A stretch of 64,000 nt of DNA, from NCBI RefSeq assembly GCF_000346465.2, contig NC_034013.1, forward strand, positions 15,317,757-15,381,756. Direction: 5' to 3'. Of this stretch, positions 40,131 to 51,900 are shown piece after piece. The position numbers were made by a program, and so were the translations under genes. Positions within the stretch are counted from its first letter, which is position 1, and the number at the start of each line of letters is the position of its first letter. The stretch comes from Prunus persica (lineage: Eukaryota > Streptophyta > Magnoliopsida > Rosales > Rosaceae). The notes under the pieces were generated by a model. It saw only the letters and a list, made by a program, of their open reading frames with translations, was not told where the DNA came from and did not search any database.

Positions 40131-42843
40131 CTCCCCTTTACACCCAAATTCGAGTCCTCCTCTTGAACAATGGACGGGCTAAACATTAACAAACCTGGGC
40201 TTATACACCAACCACACGAAGGCTTTTCAAACCTATTCCAACCAAACTCTGGGCTTGGCCCAACTAAAAAGAAAAATAACTTACAATCTTTTTACAAATT
40301 GATGTGATTGTGAAGCATTGTATTCGCTTCCGAAACACGATGATTTATTCAACATTAGATTGAAAAATAACATTATTCAACAAGAAGCAGAACAAAGGCC
40401 ACAGACATGATATTTAAGAATAAAAAATATATGTAACCTCTGTACTAAATTACCATAAAAGATATCAATTTCAAAAGAGAAAAAAAAAACATTTATTTAT
40501 ACAGAATCGTGCGAGTTTAAAAGAAGCAAAAGAAATCGTGCAAGTTTAGAACCACCAAAAGAAAGTGGAGAAAGATGAGGAGGGAGTCTTTGGCCAACAA
40601 AAAAAAAAAAGAGTGTTTGTGTGTGCGTGAAGGAGAGGAAAATAAAAGAAATATATGCGTCCCATTCCATTTCCTGAATTTAAGAAAAGAAGAAGATTAA
40701 AGAAAGAAGGTGTCCAACTTTCGAATATTATAATAAAGAAAAGTGAAAGAGAAAGATAATTATATAAAATCTATGTTTCTTTTCTTAAATTAATTCTTTT
40801 CCCACAAGAAAATATATATTTTTATATGGGACATCTGGCAACACTCTCAAGACTCATATCTCCATTTTTGTTTCTTCAAGGCTGCTTGCAAGCTCGCGTC
40901 CCTCTCTACTTTATATATTTTAAGCTCCCGACAGAACCCTCTATTATTTTTCTTATACTTTGACACCCTTGCACAGATGTGCGGGAATAAACTATTGACG
41001 CGCCTAGTGATTCGGAGTAGATTGGATTATGAGGTAGAATTATATCGTATTGGTTTGTATTTGATTTGAGAAAATAACACTAATTTAATGATGCGTTTTG
41101 TGTGGTAACATAATTAAGGGATCTCATCCAACTTAATCCCAATCTTTTAGTGGGATTCAACCCAAGTTTAGTTTTTAGGCCACCTTTATTTATACCAAAG
41201 AAAATATTTGAATAAATGCTTCTCAAACCACCGAATTCTCTTTAAGATCTCTCTTCTTATTCAATTTACAACATGTGCGCTCTACCCTGTTTGGTGAACA
41301 TGATTATTTAGTTAGATAGGATTCATAATTGTAATAAAATGTTTGAATTGATGATTGTTTCTGTTTTTGTTTTCACCCAAGGACATGTGCAATCTCAATT
41401 GTGACCTTTTAACCTCAAACATGTGTAAAGAGTTTAGTGTAATGTGTATTTAAGTTGAGAGTTTGCATGTCAAATACTCTTAGTCACTCAACATGAAGTA
41501 AACAGTGAAACAGACAACCAGTCCCTCCTTGGAATTAATAGGGACGTAACAATCCCCCCTCCCACTTTTTCCTTTTGTTAGTTTCTGCATGTTGGCTTCT
41601 TTTGGCATGGGATATACGACCCCATGACAAAACAAACAATCAGTAGGTTTCTGGGATCCAGTAAAGTCCTATTAAGTACATTAAACAAAAGATTAATGTT
41701 TAGCCTGAAACGTTGAAAGTCAATTGGACAAGGACAAGCACAAGCCCTGGAGGCTAGGTCACCTCATCAGCTTGCATATATAAAATAATACTGGTTCAAT
41801 TATATGCATGGAAATATATATATATAGGATAGTGGGCATGGTGGGATGCCCTAAGCTTTAGGGTACTTTGTGATTTGTAGTGTAGCATGAGGTTAATTAA
41901 GTTAATGTAGTGGGAGGACACCTATGCTAAACCCTAATTAGGTTAAGCCATGAATGTGATGATGCACATGCCTTCATCCACTGTTTGCCACTTGAACACT
42001 TATTATTCCTGATATCTAAAAAAGCAGCTTTTCCTTTGTCTTTGAGCTAGCTTTCACTTCTTTATCTCTATCTGTAGCTGTTGAATAATATTCCTCACCA
42101 AAGAACGTAGTTACAAATAGTGCAAATAACAAATAAAACAAAACCACTTTTACAAAAAGCGATTCCATGTTATAGCTGTTGATTTTAACATCCAAAAACA
42201 AGGGAGGGGTTAAACGACGGAAACAACCCAAAAAAGAAATCAAGATGGAACAGAATTTAACTATGCAAGTTTCATGCCGACTTCAAAAGAGTTTCAGAGC
42301 TTGAGAGACCACAACCACTTCAGACCTATACATGGCGGAGCCATGTATACATGCATAAGAGTTGAAAATGAAAAATGTAATAAATTGAAGACAATTTAAA
42401 GGGCGTGGGAAGCACAACATGAACACGTGTTCGTGCCAGCAAGAATTAACTTTAGGTGCTGAAAGAGTCCTATTATAATTAGGGGGACCATCCTGTCTTC
42501 TTCTTCTTCTTCTTTCTTTTTTGGTGGCCTGGAAATGTAAAAACAACAATCGTCAACAACAGCACCACATTTTTTACTATATATATTTTAATTCAATTCA
42601 AGAACGGTCCAAGTCTTTTAGACACTTAGACTAGTCCAACGCAAAATAATATATGATAATAATTCAATGCAAAAAAAATTTAAAAAAATTGGTGAGTTTT
42701 GGAGGTGTCTTATATCTCACGGGTGTTGGATTGGATTAGAAAGGATTTCTCATCCACACATCAAGATCAAATATCTAGATTGTCTACACAAACTGGCTGT
42801 TGCTGGAGGATATAATGATTGCAATATCCTAGATTGAAGTCGT

Positions 42844-42846
<3 letters not shown>

Positions 42847-42875
<29 letters not shown>
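42847..42875. repeat. Poly-T tract
   Basis: A homopolymer of roughly 29 T in this sequence. Its length is likely uncertain in any assembly. Confidence 0.8.
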
Positions 42876-43231
42876 CTATGTGGATTTTTTTTTTTCATTT
42901 TCTTCTCGGAAAATTACATGGTCGATTTGATTATATAAGATTTCAATTGGAAATTTTATATTGACACGAAAAGTGTGCCTCTGTTGGGTTATGACTCGAC
43001 CACCACTAAACTCATTTTGCAATTTGTTTTAAATTATTGTGATAGGGTTTTAAAAAAATCTTTATTTGGACATGAAAATAATATCTGAGATACGGTGAAT
43101 TTTAAAGTATTTGTATAGGGTGGTGATCTCTACAAACAAATAGAAAATATAATAAATAATATTAAAAAGAGGAGATTTAATATAACGTTTTCTTTTATGG
43201 CTTCAAAAGGTATTTAGTAAGCATTTGCAAT

Positions 43232-43738
43232 TAGGGGTGGGCACTCAAACTGGCGAACCGGAAAGTCGAACCGTATCGAACCAAACCGAAAAAAATTGAG
43301 TTGATTAAAAAGTCAACAACCTGTCAAAAATCGAACCGGGCCGAACCGAACCGATCAAATTAAAAAAATATATAATTTCAATATATATTTATATATAATG
43401 CTATATTTTTAATTTCACAAAAAAAAAACCTAATATTTATCCAAGTTTAATGTCAAAATATCTCTCTTTTCTAATTTTAATATTTATTTTTATATGAAAT
43501 TGAATAATTTGTTAATTTTCAAGTAAAAATAATAATATTTCAGTTGAGAATTGTATTAAAAAATAATTTAAATAATCCGGTTCAAAATCGAACCGGAATC
43601 GAAATCAGTTCAAACCGAACCAGATAGTTTTTGAATTTTTTTTTATTAAAACTGAACCAAACTAAACCGGATGAATAGTACCGGATCGATTCTAATTTGA
43701 GGCAAAAATCGGTCCAAACCAAACCGTGCCCACCCCTA
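43232..43738. mobile_element. Non-autonomous hAT-type MITE with 8-bp target duplication
   Basis: The ends TAGGGGTGGGCAC and GTGCCCACCCCTA are perfect 13-base inverted repeats. They are flanked by identical 8-base direct repeats TTTGCAAT at 43224-43231 and 43739-43746. An 8-bp duplication is the hallmark of hAT transposition. The 507-base interior codes for nothing and is full of degenerate cgaacc/accgaa words near both ends. The intact ends and identical target duplication suggest a comparatively recent insertion. Confidence 0.88.
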
Positions 43739-43781
43739 TTTGCAATTTACATAAAATAACATACAACACAAGTAATCATCC

Positions 43782-44038
43782 ACTAGCCCATGCATGTGCG
43801 TGTGTCAATTAGTTTTTAAAATTTGAAAATTTTATTTTAGAATTAAAAAAGATAATAGGTGATTGTGTTTTATAAAAATAGGACTTATTACTTAATTTTA
43901 ATTTTAATATAAAAAAGTGTGAAATTACCATATTATCTTCATTTAATTAAAAATTTTAATTCTTAATGTTTGCATTAACCAAGGGTATTTTCTGGTATTT
44001 TGAATATTTCACCATTCTCTGCCTTTTAATTTATATAT
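43782..44038 (+). repeat. Dispersed 260-285 bp repeat, copy 1
   Basis: The unit runs from actagc and a short GC-richer head, through ttttattttagaattaaaaaagata, gtgaaattaccatattatc and gcattaacc, to ttctggtattttgaat and the tail ctctgcctttt. It is followed directly by copy 2. It has no coding capacity. Confidence 0.65.
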
Positions 44039-44321
44039 ACTAGCCTCTCCGCGTGCGCTTCCGCGTCTGCGAGAGGCTTTTTAAATTTTTTTTTAAATTT
44101 ATTTTAGAATTAAAAAAGATAATGAGTAGTTGTGTTCCAAAAAAATAGGATTCATTATCTGCTTTTTCTTTTAATTTTAATTTTTTTAAATATGAAAAAG
44201 TGTAAAGTTACCATATTATCCTCATTTAATTAATAATTTAAATTCTTAATATTTGCATTAACCAATGGTATTTTCTGGTATTTTGAATGTTTCACCATTC
44301 TCTGCCTTTTGCTTTATATAT
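44039..44321 (+). repeat. Dispersed repeat, copy 2
   Basis: This copy has the clearest head, cctctccgcgtgcgcttccg, in which GCCTCTC and GAGAGGC can pair as a small hairpin. The rest follows the order of copy 1 and ends at ttatatatactagc, where copy 3 begins. Confidence 0.7.
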
Positions 44322-44587
44322 ACTAGCATCTTGGCACACGTTGGTTTTTTTTTATTTTTATATATTTTATTTTAGAATTAAGAAAAGATAATATGGGTGG
44401 GTAGTTATGTTCCATAAAAGTAGGATATATTATCTGAATTTGTTTTAAATTTTAATTATTTTTAATATAAAAAATGTGAATTTACCATATTATCCTTATT
44501 TAATTAATAATTTTAATTCTTAATGTTTAAATTAACCAATGACATTTTCTGGTATTTTGAATGTTTCATCATATCTAGTATATAGAT
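44322..44587 (+). repeat. Dispersed repeat, copy 3
   Basis: The head differs (catcttggcacacgttgg), but the body (tagaattaagaaaagataat, accatattatcc, ggtattttgaatg) follows copies 1 and 2. The right end decays near atatctagtatatag. Confidence 0.6.
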
Positions 44588-45040
44588 AAATAGTTGAGTT
44601 TTTAGATTTATCTAAGAAAATTAAATAGAACAAGAAAAGAAAAAAAAACAAAAAAGGAAAATACATTCAGACTAAAATTGGATTGGCAAAGATAAAGGCT
44701 GCAGTCCCATCAGAAGCTGGTGCGGTGCATCACATCAGATCTTATGCTCTTTTTTCTCATAATAGAAATGTAATGGTAGGATGACGTGGTACGGCATAGT
44801 ACGGACCGTACCTCCCTTTGAGAAGGAGACAATTGTCATGTGGGGCCATTTATCGTGCCGTGCTGTTTAGATTTTAGGCTTTTTAGCCAAACGGCCACGT
44901 GCCACGTTGTCATCGGCCCCATCTGTGTCAGCTACCCATTAGAACCATCCGGGCCCATTGCTTCACATGCATGTGTGGTCCCAAAGGCCCCACTAACTCC
45001 ATCAATAATTGTTTAAATTTTTGTTTTGTTTTATTTGAAA

Positions 45041-45325
45041 ACTAACCTCTCCGCACTCGCTTCCGCTCATGCAAAAGTTTTTTTTTTTAATTTTAAATTA
45101 TTTTAGAATTTAAAAAAATAATGGGTAGTTGTGTTCCATAAAAATACGATTCTTTATCTAATTTTTCTTTTAATTTTAATTTTTTAAAATATAAAAAAGT
45201 GTGAATTTACCATATTATCATCATTTAATTAATATTTTTAATTTTTAATGTTTGCATTAACCAAGAGTATTTCTGGCATTTTGAATGCTTCACCATTCTC
45301 TGCCTTTTGCTTTATATATATAGAT
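45041..45325 (+). repeat. Dispersed repeat, copy 4
   Basis: A separate copy with the head aacctctccgcactcgcttcc and the full body and tail (ctctgccttttgctttatat). It lies about 450 bases from the triple array. Confidence 0.65.
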
Positions 45326-47970
45326 GAACAAAGAAATTATTTTCCATTAGTGCTTCACATGCATGTAAATTTCCTTATTTTCGGTGATATAAAAAATTAA
45401 ATATATAATTCATAATTATTTAATAAGTACATTAAAGAAAAAGAGAGTATTATTTGGGATGATTAGGCACTCACTACTTCTACTTGGATTCCAAAAAGCA
45501 TGAGTTCATCATAATTTTTTTTCTTTCTCAAATTTCAATATATAATTTATAATCCAACTTGAATATTTTGTTTTGATATTTGTAGCATTACAATGTCGTT
45601 TTGGATCCGAAGTCTTTGTTAGAGGAATCATTTAACTAAAAGAAGAAAAAAAAAACATTAGACGAGAATAATCCTAGACTTTAATCTATCTTTAATTTTT
45701 CTTTTGACTTGTCCAAATGCAAATGGAATCGTACATAAAGATGACAAAAAATTCAAAACATAATTAATTAATGTTAATAATCATAAGCTTTTTAAAACTT
45801 TTGTTTCACTATTGTGTCACGTCTATTATCACTGTAATGGGTCAACAAAGTATATCCAATCACGTGGACATGCATGATTTTCATGCACATCAAATACAAT
45901 TAACAATTGGTGGAAATCCTCTTAAAATTATATTTAAATAGGTGACAAAAATGCCAATTTGGGCAATCAATTGTGTTTAATTAATTAATTAATTATCCTA
46001 ATCTTGAAGTAAATATTGAGATCTTCCTTTTTCTTCCAAGGATGCTTGCGACTTACCCCTTCTTCTCCTTCTTCCTCGTATTAATCATGTGCGAAAGTGA
46101 AAACAAAAGGTATATATAAATTAATACAGTACCAATAATTTAACTGCTTTTCTTGGTTGGCGACAAAAGCAGAGCAAATATCATACTCGATCTCCATTCA
46201 TACTCCCTGTCACTAACCTACCACTCTCTACAGAAAAAAGTTGTGAGAAAAACAATGGGAAAAAGAAAGAAAGTAGTGAGCAAAATAGTATGAAAAAGGG
46301 AAAAAGAAGAATGCAAAATAGTATGAAAAAGGGAAAAAGAAGAATGTTATGCACACGACACTCTCGTGCAAGGGTAAATGTTTATTACTAGCTAAACCTC
46401 GTGCATGCACAGGTTGTAAATAATTAAATACACTTAAATTATGTTGCTTTCTATTGATCATTCTAGTCGCGATGCAAACGAACGCATTATGAGGGTCATT
46501 GTTACTCATCGCCAGCAAACTTCATGTTTATAAATTATTAGTATCCATATAGATATAAATAGTGTATATTGAATGTATTACGTAATGATTTTGTAGATAA
46601 TTGTTGTTGAGAGTTATTTTATATTGAAAATGGAAATAATATTGCATGAGTATTTAAAAGATCCCGAACCTTTCTACTCTTTTTAAATATTTTTGAGTTT
46701 GATGCTTCTATTCTGATATGATATCATAGTAAACTATTCATATGTTGAGTCAAACAACCATGCATGCTCTCGCGTCGCTAAATATGACTGGCAAACCCAA
46801 TTCTAACATAAGCTAGCCACCTAACTCTGGTTTGGTGTATGCAGATGAGGCCGCTAATTCCTACCTAAAATGAATGACATATTTAATTCTAAAATAAAAA
46901 AAGAATATCAATTGATGAGCGTGTGCCAAAGGCTAATAAAAAAAATGCACAAAATAAAATATATAGAAATTAATTAAATATATATATAAAAATATTGAAT
47001 AATTAAGTGTTTGGTTACCCGAAATTTCATTCAACTTTGGACATCCAAAAAGCCATGAGAGTCAGTGATGACTTTGCTTTCCATCTTCTCACCTCCTTTT
47101 GCGTCACCTTTCCGTCTTCTTCTCCATCGACTTCCCTTTATTCATTTATTTGTGTTTCCCATTTCCCTTTTTTTCTCCCTTTTTTTTTTCCTCCATTATC
47201 TCCACCACTCGGGGAGTTAATTTTTGAGATGCGAGATCGAGAATTCTATTATTTATTAAAATATACAAAATATCCAATATATATCACCATCATTTGAAAC
47301 AAGTTTATTATTATCATAAAAATAGAATGATAATGATATCTCACTTTTAATTGGTTAATTTTTGCATGCGTATCATAAAAATATACGCTTCACATTTCTT
47401 GTCTTAATAGTCTCTCGACTCGCGCTTACGTTTTAATAGAATGTAGTGTTGTTTTATGCATTTGTCTTTCTAAAACGAAGTAGTTGTGTTTCGAAATTCT
47501 TTCTTAAACGAGAGTAATTCTGTATTATTGAAATTATAATGCACCACTTGTCATGACGACTATGATTAAACCGAACAAGAGATGATGAGTTTTAATGATC
47601 ATGAATTTACAGGAATACCAATATGGTACTTACTTGTGATAATAGCAAACAGTTGGATGACGTATATTTTAGGGAAACAATAAAAACTCCTACAATCCAT
47701 TTTATGAAATGTTGGGTAAGTTTTTCTTTCTTCTAAATAGTTGGCAATGGATTAAACCAAAAGAAGTTTCTTTGCTTCTCACCAATCAGTCAGTGAGTGA
47801 GAGATGAGGTCAAAGTTGCTGCAGCTGAAGGTAGAGAGTCATTTTCAACAATTTCACCAACAAAATTTTGACTGCATTCATGCGACCCTTTCTCAGCTCT
47901 AAAGCGCACACAGCCTTTTCCACTGCTTGAACAAACGTTTTGATAAATTATACATATATATATATATATA

Positions 47971-48215
47971 TTGGGAAACATTCAAAATATTAGAAAATAT
48001 TATTGATTAATGCAAACATTAAGAATTAAAATTATTAATTAAATGAGAATAATATGATAAATTCACACATTTTCATATTTTAAAAAATAAAAGTAAAAAA
48101 AAAAATCATATAATGAATCCTATTTTTATAGAACACAGCTACTCATTATTTTTTTAAATTTAATTTATAATTAAAAAAACGTCTCGCAAACACTGAAGTG
48201 CGTGCGAAGAGGATA
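47971..48215 (-). repeat. Dispersed repeat, copy 5 (inverted)
   Basis: Read on the minus strand it has the head cctcttcgcacgcacttcag and the body with ataaattaaatttaaaaaaataa-type sequence, gcattaatc and attttgaatg. It lacks the ctctgcctttt tail. Confidence 0.55.
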
Positions 48216-48963
48216 ATTTATAGATAAATAATCATTTTCAGATAGAAATTATAAAAGAAAAGAAAAAGAAAATGGTAGGCCAATAACCTAAGTGCACCAG
48301 AGCATGTGCAATTCATGATTCAAGGGCTTTGGTTGGTTTGGTAACCTCATCTATAAAAATATTATTTATTATAAAAGATAGAGATAAGTTTTTTTTTCTT
48401 TTTGTTGTTCTTTCAATTTATATGTACCATTATTTAAAAAGTTACAATGTCTTTTCTGATAGAATAAAGTTACAAACTTTTTAGTATTTAAAGTTGCCAA
48501 GTTACAAGTGGTTCATGAGTTTGAGGTTTTTAGGTAAAGAAAAATAATTTTCAGGGCTCTTTAAGAATTTGACATTAAAAAAGAGAGAGTAGAAAAGGTT
48601 GTGACTGTTACTGACTGCCACTCCTATACTCTCTTTAGCGGTTCATCTTCTTGGTTCCTGCTTGCGTGTTTGGTGGCCGACGAGGGTCCTTCTCATTTGG
48701 GTTTCCCTACCATAATTGCTATCAAAGTCGAGTTTTTGCAACTGGGTATTGCTTATTTTCTCTGAAAATACCACTTGTTTTTAGCTTTCAAGGTTCATTT
48801 TTTGTTATTTCAGGCCAGAAAAAGTTGGTTTTTTCTTTCAGCAAAAGAGCAAAAGAGAAAAAGGTTCATGTTTTCTGGTTTGTTTTAAATGGGGCCTGAT
48901 CTCTGAATGGTTTTGTAGAGATATAGCGAAAAAAGTGAGGCCGTATTAGAGAGGAAGAGAGAT

Positions 48964-51900
48964 ATGGCGGAGAAGCCTGAAGTATTGGACGCTGTGTTGA
49001 AGGAAACTGTGGATTTGGTAATTAGATCTGAGAAATTTGAAGCCTTTTTTGGTTGGTTCATCTGTTTTTTGGTTTTGTTTACAGGCTCTTTGTGAACTCT
49101 GTGAGTGCAGGAAAATATACCCATTGAAGAGGTCTTTGAGAATCTGAGATGTAGCAAAGAGGGCCTCAGCAGTGAGGCTGCTGAGGAAAGACTGACCATT
49201 TTTGGGCACAACAAGCTTGAAGAAAAGCAGGTTACTTTTCATGTTCACAGCCTCTTTTTCTAGTTATTTTGTAATTTACAAGCTGACCCTTTTACGCTCA
49301 CACAATTCCATGTTCTGGGTGTGTTTCAGGAGAGCAAATTTTTGAAGTTTTTGGGTTTTATGTGGAACCCTCTCTCGTGGGTTATGGAAGCTGCTGCTAT
49401 AATGGCCATTGCTCTTGCAAATGGAGGAGTAAGCGCTCAGCTCTCTGGGTCACTGTTGCTAATTATCTGATTCTGCTTTTGTGCTTTTATTTATATTTTC
49501 ATTGGTTTGTACCATGATTATCTTTGTGCAGGGTAAGCCTCCCGACTGGCAAGATTTTGTGGGTATTATTACTCTCCTTGTCATCAATTCCACTATTAGT
49601 TTCATCGAGGAAAACAATGCCGGTAATGCAGCAGCAGCACTCATGGCTCGTCTTGCTCCAAAAGCCAAGGTATTAGATTGGCAACTTGTTATATTTTGAT
49701 TTCTTAGGGTGGTAGGAATGCTTGTTCTGTTATGGAAACTGAGTGATCCATGAGTTTCACATTAGTGTAGTTATCAGTTGTGGATTCAGTGGAATCTTAA
49801 GTGATTGTGTGCGTACTAGTACAAGTAGTCGTTTTCTTTGGTAATATAATGTTTGAATTTCTTTGTTGGTTTCATTTCTGACGAAAAGAAATATTTGAAA
49901 GGTCCTTCGAGATGGAAGGTGGAATGAGCAAGAGGCTGGGGTTCTAGTACCTGGTGACATAATCAGTATTAAGCTTGGTGATATTGTTCCAGCTGATGCT
50001 CGTCTACTTGAAGGGGATCCTCTGAAAATTGACCAGGTCGATCTGCGATTAGACTATATTGTTCATTATTATATTAAGTTTAGACGCATATGCATGGTGA
50101 GTCGTGGAAAATCTTGGCTGTTTTTCTTAAGTTTCTTTTTTGGGCTTTGCAGTCTGCACTTACAGGCGAGTCTCTTCCGGTGACAAAAAGCCCAGGGGAT
50201 GGTGTGTACTCCGGTTCGACTTGCAAACAAGGAGAGATTGAAGCAGTGGTCATTGCCACTGGTGTTCATACCTTTTTCGGGAAAGCTGCTCACCTTGTTG
50301 ATAGCACTAATCAAGTGGGCCACTTCCAAAAGGCAGGGGAGCAATAGTTTTATATATTTCTTTTATTTAGGACTTTGTATGATGTGGCTTTATTGATTCT
50401 GAATTCATTTCATTCTTAGGTCTTGACTGCAATTGGGAATTTCTGCATATGTTCCATTGCTGTGGGGATGGTAATAGAGATTATTGTCATGTACCCGATA
50501 CAAGACCGAGACTATCGTCCTGGAATTGACAACTTGCTCGTGCTTCTCATTGGTGGAATTCCAATTGCAATGCCCACAGTTCTGTCAGTGACAATGGCTA
50601 TTGGGTCTCATAGATTATCACAGCAGGTTGGTCTGATTCCTTGTAATGCTACGATTCTGTGTGGTATACGGTTTTTGGTTGTACATGATTAAGTCTGTTA
50701 ATGACTGCAGGGAGCTATTACAAAGAGAATGACAGCAATTGAAGAGATGGCAGGAATGGATGTCCTTTGCAGTGACAAGACTGGAACTCTAACATTAAAT
50801 AAGCTTACTGTTGACAAAAATCTTATTGAGGTTGTTTAGGAGATATGCTGCATACTGGCTACTGGAAATTCTTTTTCCTCAATGAATGTCCTTGTTTGAA
50901 TGCCCCCCTGACTTTTAAATTTGTAGGTCTTTGCAAAGGGAATGGATCCAGATACTGTTGTGCTGATGGCAGCTCGAGCCTCCAGAGTGGAGAATCAAGA
51001 TGCAATAGATACTGCTATAGTTGGGATGCTCGCTGATCCTAAGGAGGTGATTACATCTTTATATGGGATCGTGCTGCTTTCATATAGCTGTGAAGTTCTT
51101 TAGGCGGATTTTACTACTTTTGGTTTTAAGTTTGAATAATTTCTGAAATACATTTGTTAAACATGTGCTACTATCTCTTTTAAATATTCCATTTCTTTTC
51201 ATTTCTGTGAAAAGGCACGTGCTGGTGTTCAAGAATTACACTTCCTTCCTTTCAACCCTACTGATAAACGAACTGCATTAACGTATCTTGACCGTGATGG
51301 TAAAATGCATAGAGTAAGCAAAGGTGCACCAGAGCAGGTAAATTGTCCTCCACTTTATGTCCTTATCCCCTCCCCCTTTGTTTCCCCAAGATTATATGCT
51401 AATTCCTGTCTGCAATTTTCTTTTTAGATTCTAAACCTTGCCCACAATAAGTCAGACATTGAGCGTAGAGTTCATGCTGTTATTGATAAGTTTGCTGAGC
51501 GAGGTTTACGATCTCTTGCAGTAGCATACCAGGTTAGTGAATTTCTAATGTTTTATCTTTTGGTTGTTGTTCTAGTTTAAACTTAAAAAAAAAAAATTTA
51601 AGACATTTCCTTCATTTTATGCAGGAAGTTCCAGAAGGAAGGAAAGAGAGTGCTGGAGGCCCATGGCAGTTTGTTGGCCTAATGCCACTCTTTGACCCAC
51701 CTAGGCACGACAGTGCAGAGACAATAAGGAGGGCTTTAGATCTTGGTGTAAATGTGAAGATGATTACAGGTGTGTTCTTTATTGTAGGTTAGATTAGTAT
51801 TGTTTCTGCTTATGGGAAATCTAATGGAGTCTAAATAATGCTCTATTGAATCTAACAAATCATGAGCAATCCAAGTGGATATTTTCAATTAACAACCTCT

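Larger units (their letters stand above)
39010..48963. other. Ten-kilobase gene-free, repeat-rich interval
   Basis: After the DnaJ 3' UTR the DNA becomes very AT-rich and no protein gene is supported. ORFs are under 100 codons and mostly low-complexity. I see a MITE-like element (about 39862-40130), a long poly-T run (42847-42875), a complete hAT-type MITE (43232-43738) and several copies of a 260-285 bp dispersed repeat (43782-44587, 45041-45325, inverted 47971-48215). An AT microsatellite lies at about 47951-47970. The last 350 bases are the promoter and 5' UTR of the H+-ATPase gene. Confidence 0.55.

Noticed and set aside
46228..46518. 96-codon minus-strand open frame
   Set aside because: Its C-terminal half is a Phe/Ser/Tyr run from a duplicated gaaaaag-type repeat. 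There is no domain and no splice partner.
39010..48963. LTR retrotransposon filling the gene-free interval
   Set aside because: No long direct repeats, primer-binding site or gag/pol-like frames are visible. The interval is explained by short elements and AT-rich DNA.
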